Part shown: one piece after another, positions 5,111-6,483 of the stretch | Position numbering within the stretch: the stretch's first letter is position 1 | Layout: each line of letters starts with the position of its first letter | Assembly (NCBI GenBank): GCA_030591195.1 | Contig: JAUVBO010000170.1 | Span: forward strand, 1-6,483 | Reading direction: 5' to 3' | Source of the DNA: Pseudomonadota bacterium | GTDB lineage: Bacteria > Myxococcota > Polyangia > GCA-2747355 > JACKDQ01 | DNA length: 6,483 bases | Made by a program: the position numbers and the translations under genes | Notes under the pieces: model-generated | Databases searched by the model: none | What the model was told of the DNA's origin: nothing | The model's input: only the letters and a program-made list of their open reading frames with translations

Positions 5111-6483
5111 TCAGGCGCTGCCGTCGGTTGCGCCCTGAAGCGCGACGTCGTGGGGCAGGGTGCCGTGGGGACCACGCAGGTAGGCGAAGGGCGTCGAGAA
5201 GAGGAAGTTGGACACCCGCGAGGTGTAGATGTCGGCGGAGCGCTCCAGCTGGCGGGCCAGGCGGCTCTTGTCGTTGCCGGCGCGCAGCAGCAGGCCCCAG
5301 TTGGCGTTGCTCGCCTCGGCCGAGGCGCGGGCGAGGGGAGCGATCTGGCGGTCGAGCTCCATCGCCTTGGCCTTGACCGCCTTGCGCTCCTTCTGCAGCG
5401 CGCTGACCCGGGCGCCGCGCGTCTTGGCGCCTGCCGGTCCGTAGCCGCCCGAGAGCCGCTGCAGGGCGACCTGGATCTGGCAGTAGCGCCACTCCTGCCG
5501 CTCCTTCTGTGCCATCAGCTTGGTGATCTGGGTCTGCTGGGCGCGGAACGCGCGCAGGGCGCTGACCTCCGCCTCCAGCTCGCGCAGCACGAGCGCGGTG
5601 CGCCAGCGCAGGACCTTCTTCGACACGGCGACGTCGCCGTAGATGTGGTCACCGACGTAGAGGATCTCGTCGCCATCGAGGCCCAGGTAGTCCTCGACGT
5701 CCTGGGCGTTGCCGCCGAGGAAGACCCCCTCGCTCAGCCCGGTCGGCGCCGGCTCCAGCAGGCCGCGCTCCTCGTCGACGATCTCGAACAGCGGACTGTG
5801 GCCGGAGAAGAACTCCGGCTTGCGGGAGCTGACGATCACAATCTCGAACAACTCGCGCCAGGTCATCTCGCCGGGCAGGAAGCGGTCGCAGGCGTAGGCC
5901 ATCATCGGCCGGGTGTAGGACCACTCGGAGTTGGTGATCAGCATCAGCTTCTTGCCCGCCCGCTGCTGGTCGAGCAGGGCCAGCGGCATCTCGGGATCGA
6001 TGTCCACGTAGCGGTCGGGGTCGGCGAGGATGCCCGCCTTGAGCTCCCCCTCCATGTGCGCCTCGTCGAGGGAGCGCTTGATCTGCTGGAAGAGCTCCCG
6101 GTAGCCGAGCACGCCCGTCGTCCCGCTGAGCTTGCCTCCGCTGAGTCTTCCATCGTCGAGGCGGTCGACGAGCTGGGCGTACATCGAGCCCTTGCAGAGC
6201 GAGAAGAGGGTGTTGGCGAAGATGAACCGTGCGTCGGCCAGATCGATGATCGTCCGGCTGTAGACCTTGCGCAGCTCGTCGTAGGCCAGCTGTCGGGTGC
6301 CGTGGCGGGCCTGCTTGACGTAGCCGAAGCGGTTGGCCTTGACCACGTTGCCGAGCTCGATGTCGAAGACCAGCCCGCGAATGAAGGTCGAGGGGTCGAA
6401 GTGCGTGTCCTCGACCGGCCAGCCGTGCTCGAGCAGCTTGTCGCGCAGGTGCTCGAAGGCGCGTCGCTCCCAGGCCTCGGGCC
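5111..6483 (-). CDS. HAD-IG family 5'-nucleotidase (cytosolic purine nucleotidase type), 5' end beyond right edge
   Basis: This is a HAD-superfamily phosphatase of the 5'-nucleotidase family that includes eukaryotic cN-II, expected to remove phosphate from nucleoside 5'-monophosphates in the cytosol. The frame stays open to the right edge, giving 456 visible residues. The first reads FIRGLVFDIELGN at visible residues 33-45 and then KANRFGYVKQARHGTR, which matches the conserved region just after the catalytic motif in this family. The real start is therefore outside, and the GTG at 6346 is internal. Motif II is LITNSEW (TNS about 183-185), motif III Lys lies in SSRKPEFF (about 221) and motif IV is YVGDHIYGDV (GDH about 277-279). 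A coiled-coil-like region follows at about 300-390, then WGLLLRAG and SNFLFSTPFAYLRGPHG near the C-terminus, both typical. The nucleophile motif I, usually DMDYTL, is beyond the window, so activity cannot be checked. The lipoprotein gene follows after 72 bp. Confidence 0.92.
   Translation of the reverse strand, partial: PEAWERRAFEHLRDKLLEHGWPVEDTHFDPSTFIRGLVFDIELGNVVKANRFGYVKQARHGTRQLAYDELRKVYSRTIIDLADARFIFANTLFSLCKGSMYAQLVDRLDDGRLSGGKLSGTTGVLGYRELFQQIKRSLDEAHMEGELKAGILADPDRYVDIDPEMPLALLDQQRAGKKLMLITNSEWSYTRPMMAYACDRFLPGEMTWRELFEIVIVSSRKPEFFSGHSPLFEIVDEERGLLEPAPTGLSEGVFLGGNAQDVEDYLGLDGDEILYVGDHIYGDVAVSKKVLRWRTALVLRELEAEVSALRAFRAQQTQITKLMAQKERQEWRYCQIQVALQRLSGGYGPAGAKTRGARVSALQKERKAVKAKAMELDRQIAPLARASAEASNANWGLLLRAGNDKSRLARQLERSADIYTSRVSNFLFSTPFAYLRGPHGTLPHDVALQGATDGSA

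Noticed and set aside
6344..6346. GTG as the start of the 5'-nucleotidase
   Set aside because: The frame remains open to the right edge, and the upstream residues (FIRGLVFDIELGN) match the conserved family sequence.

Overview
The window is high-GC (roughly two thirds G+C by eye), densely coding bacterial chromosome with long ORFs on the standard code and frequent GTG starts. A signal-peptide protein with a C-terminal beta-barrel-like region and a lipobox lipoprotein point to a Gram-negative organism with an outer membrane. Cys-rich lipoproteins, HEAT-plus-barrel proteins and HAD-IG 5'-nucleotidases suggest a myxobacterium-like or other former-deltaproteobacterial lineage. That placement is inference. 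I see no rRNA, tRNA, CRISPR array, transposase or phage gene.

Layout. (1) Bases 1-362, minus strand: the N-terminal third of a MalK/UgpC-type sugar ABC transporter ATPase, cut by the left edge. (2) Bases 363-601: a gap with no convincing gene, holding the ABC leader, a doubtful 43-codon ORF on the plus strand and a weak hairpin. (3) About 602-1144, minus: an uncharacterised helical protein. (4) A short divergent promoter region with an extended -10 (TGC-TATAAT) reading rightwards. (5) 1234-1908, plus: an Smr-domain protein. (6) 1962-2633, plus: an acidic, largely disordered protein ending in an eight-ligand zinc-binding module with FYVE/RING-like spacing. (7) 2643-2657: a small GC hairpin between convergent stop codons. 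(8) 2658-4388, 4421-5038 and 5111 to beyond 6483, all minus: a likely co-oriented unit, read in the order HAD-IG 5'-nucleotidase, Cys-rich lipoprotein, HEAT-repeat/beta-barrel envelope protein.

How they may work together. The Smr and zinc-binding proteins lie 53 bp apart behind one recognisable promoter and may form a small operon, possibly in RNA or ribosome quality control, as Smr-only proteins do elsewhere. The lipoprotein and HEAT/barrel protein are 32 bp apart and are plausible partners at the outer membrane. The nucleotidase upstream of them looks like a cytosolic housekeeping enzyme. This unit carries two long G/C homopolymers, a C8 inside the barrel gene and a G9 in the leader of the lipoprotein gene, which are candidate slippage sites.

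The least explained parts are the FYVE/RING-like zinc module, the HEAT/helical-insert/barrel architecture and the 14-cysteine lipoprotein. None of these proves a new system from sequence alone.
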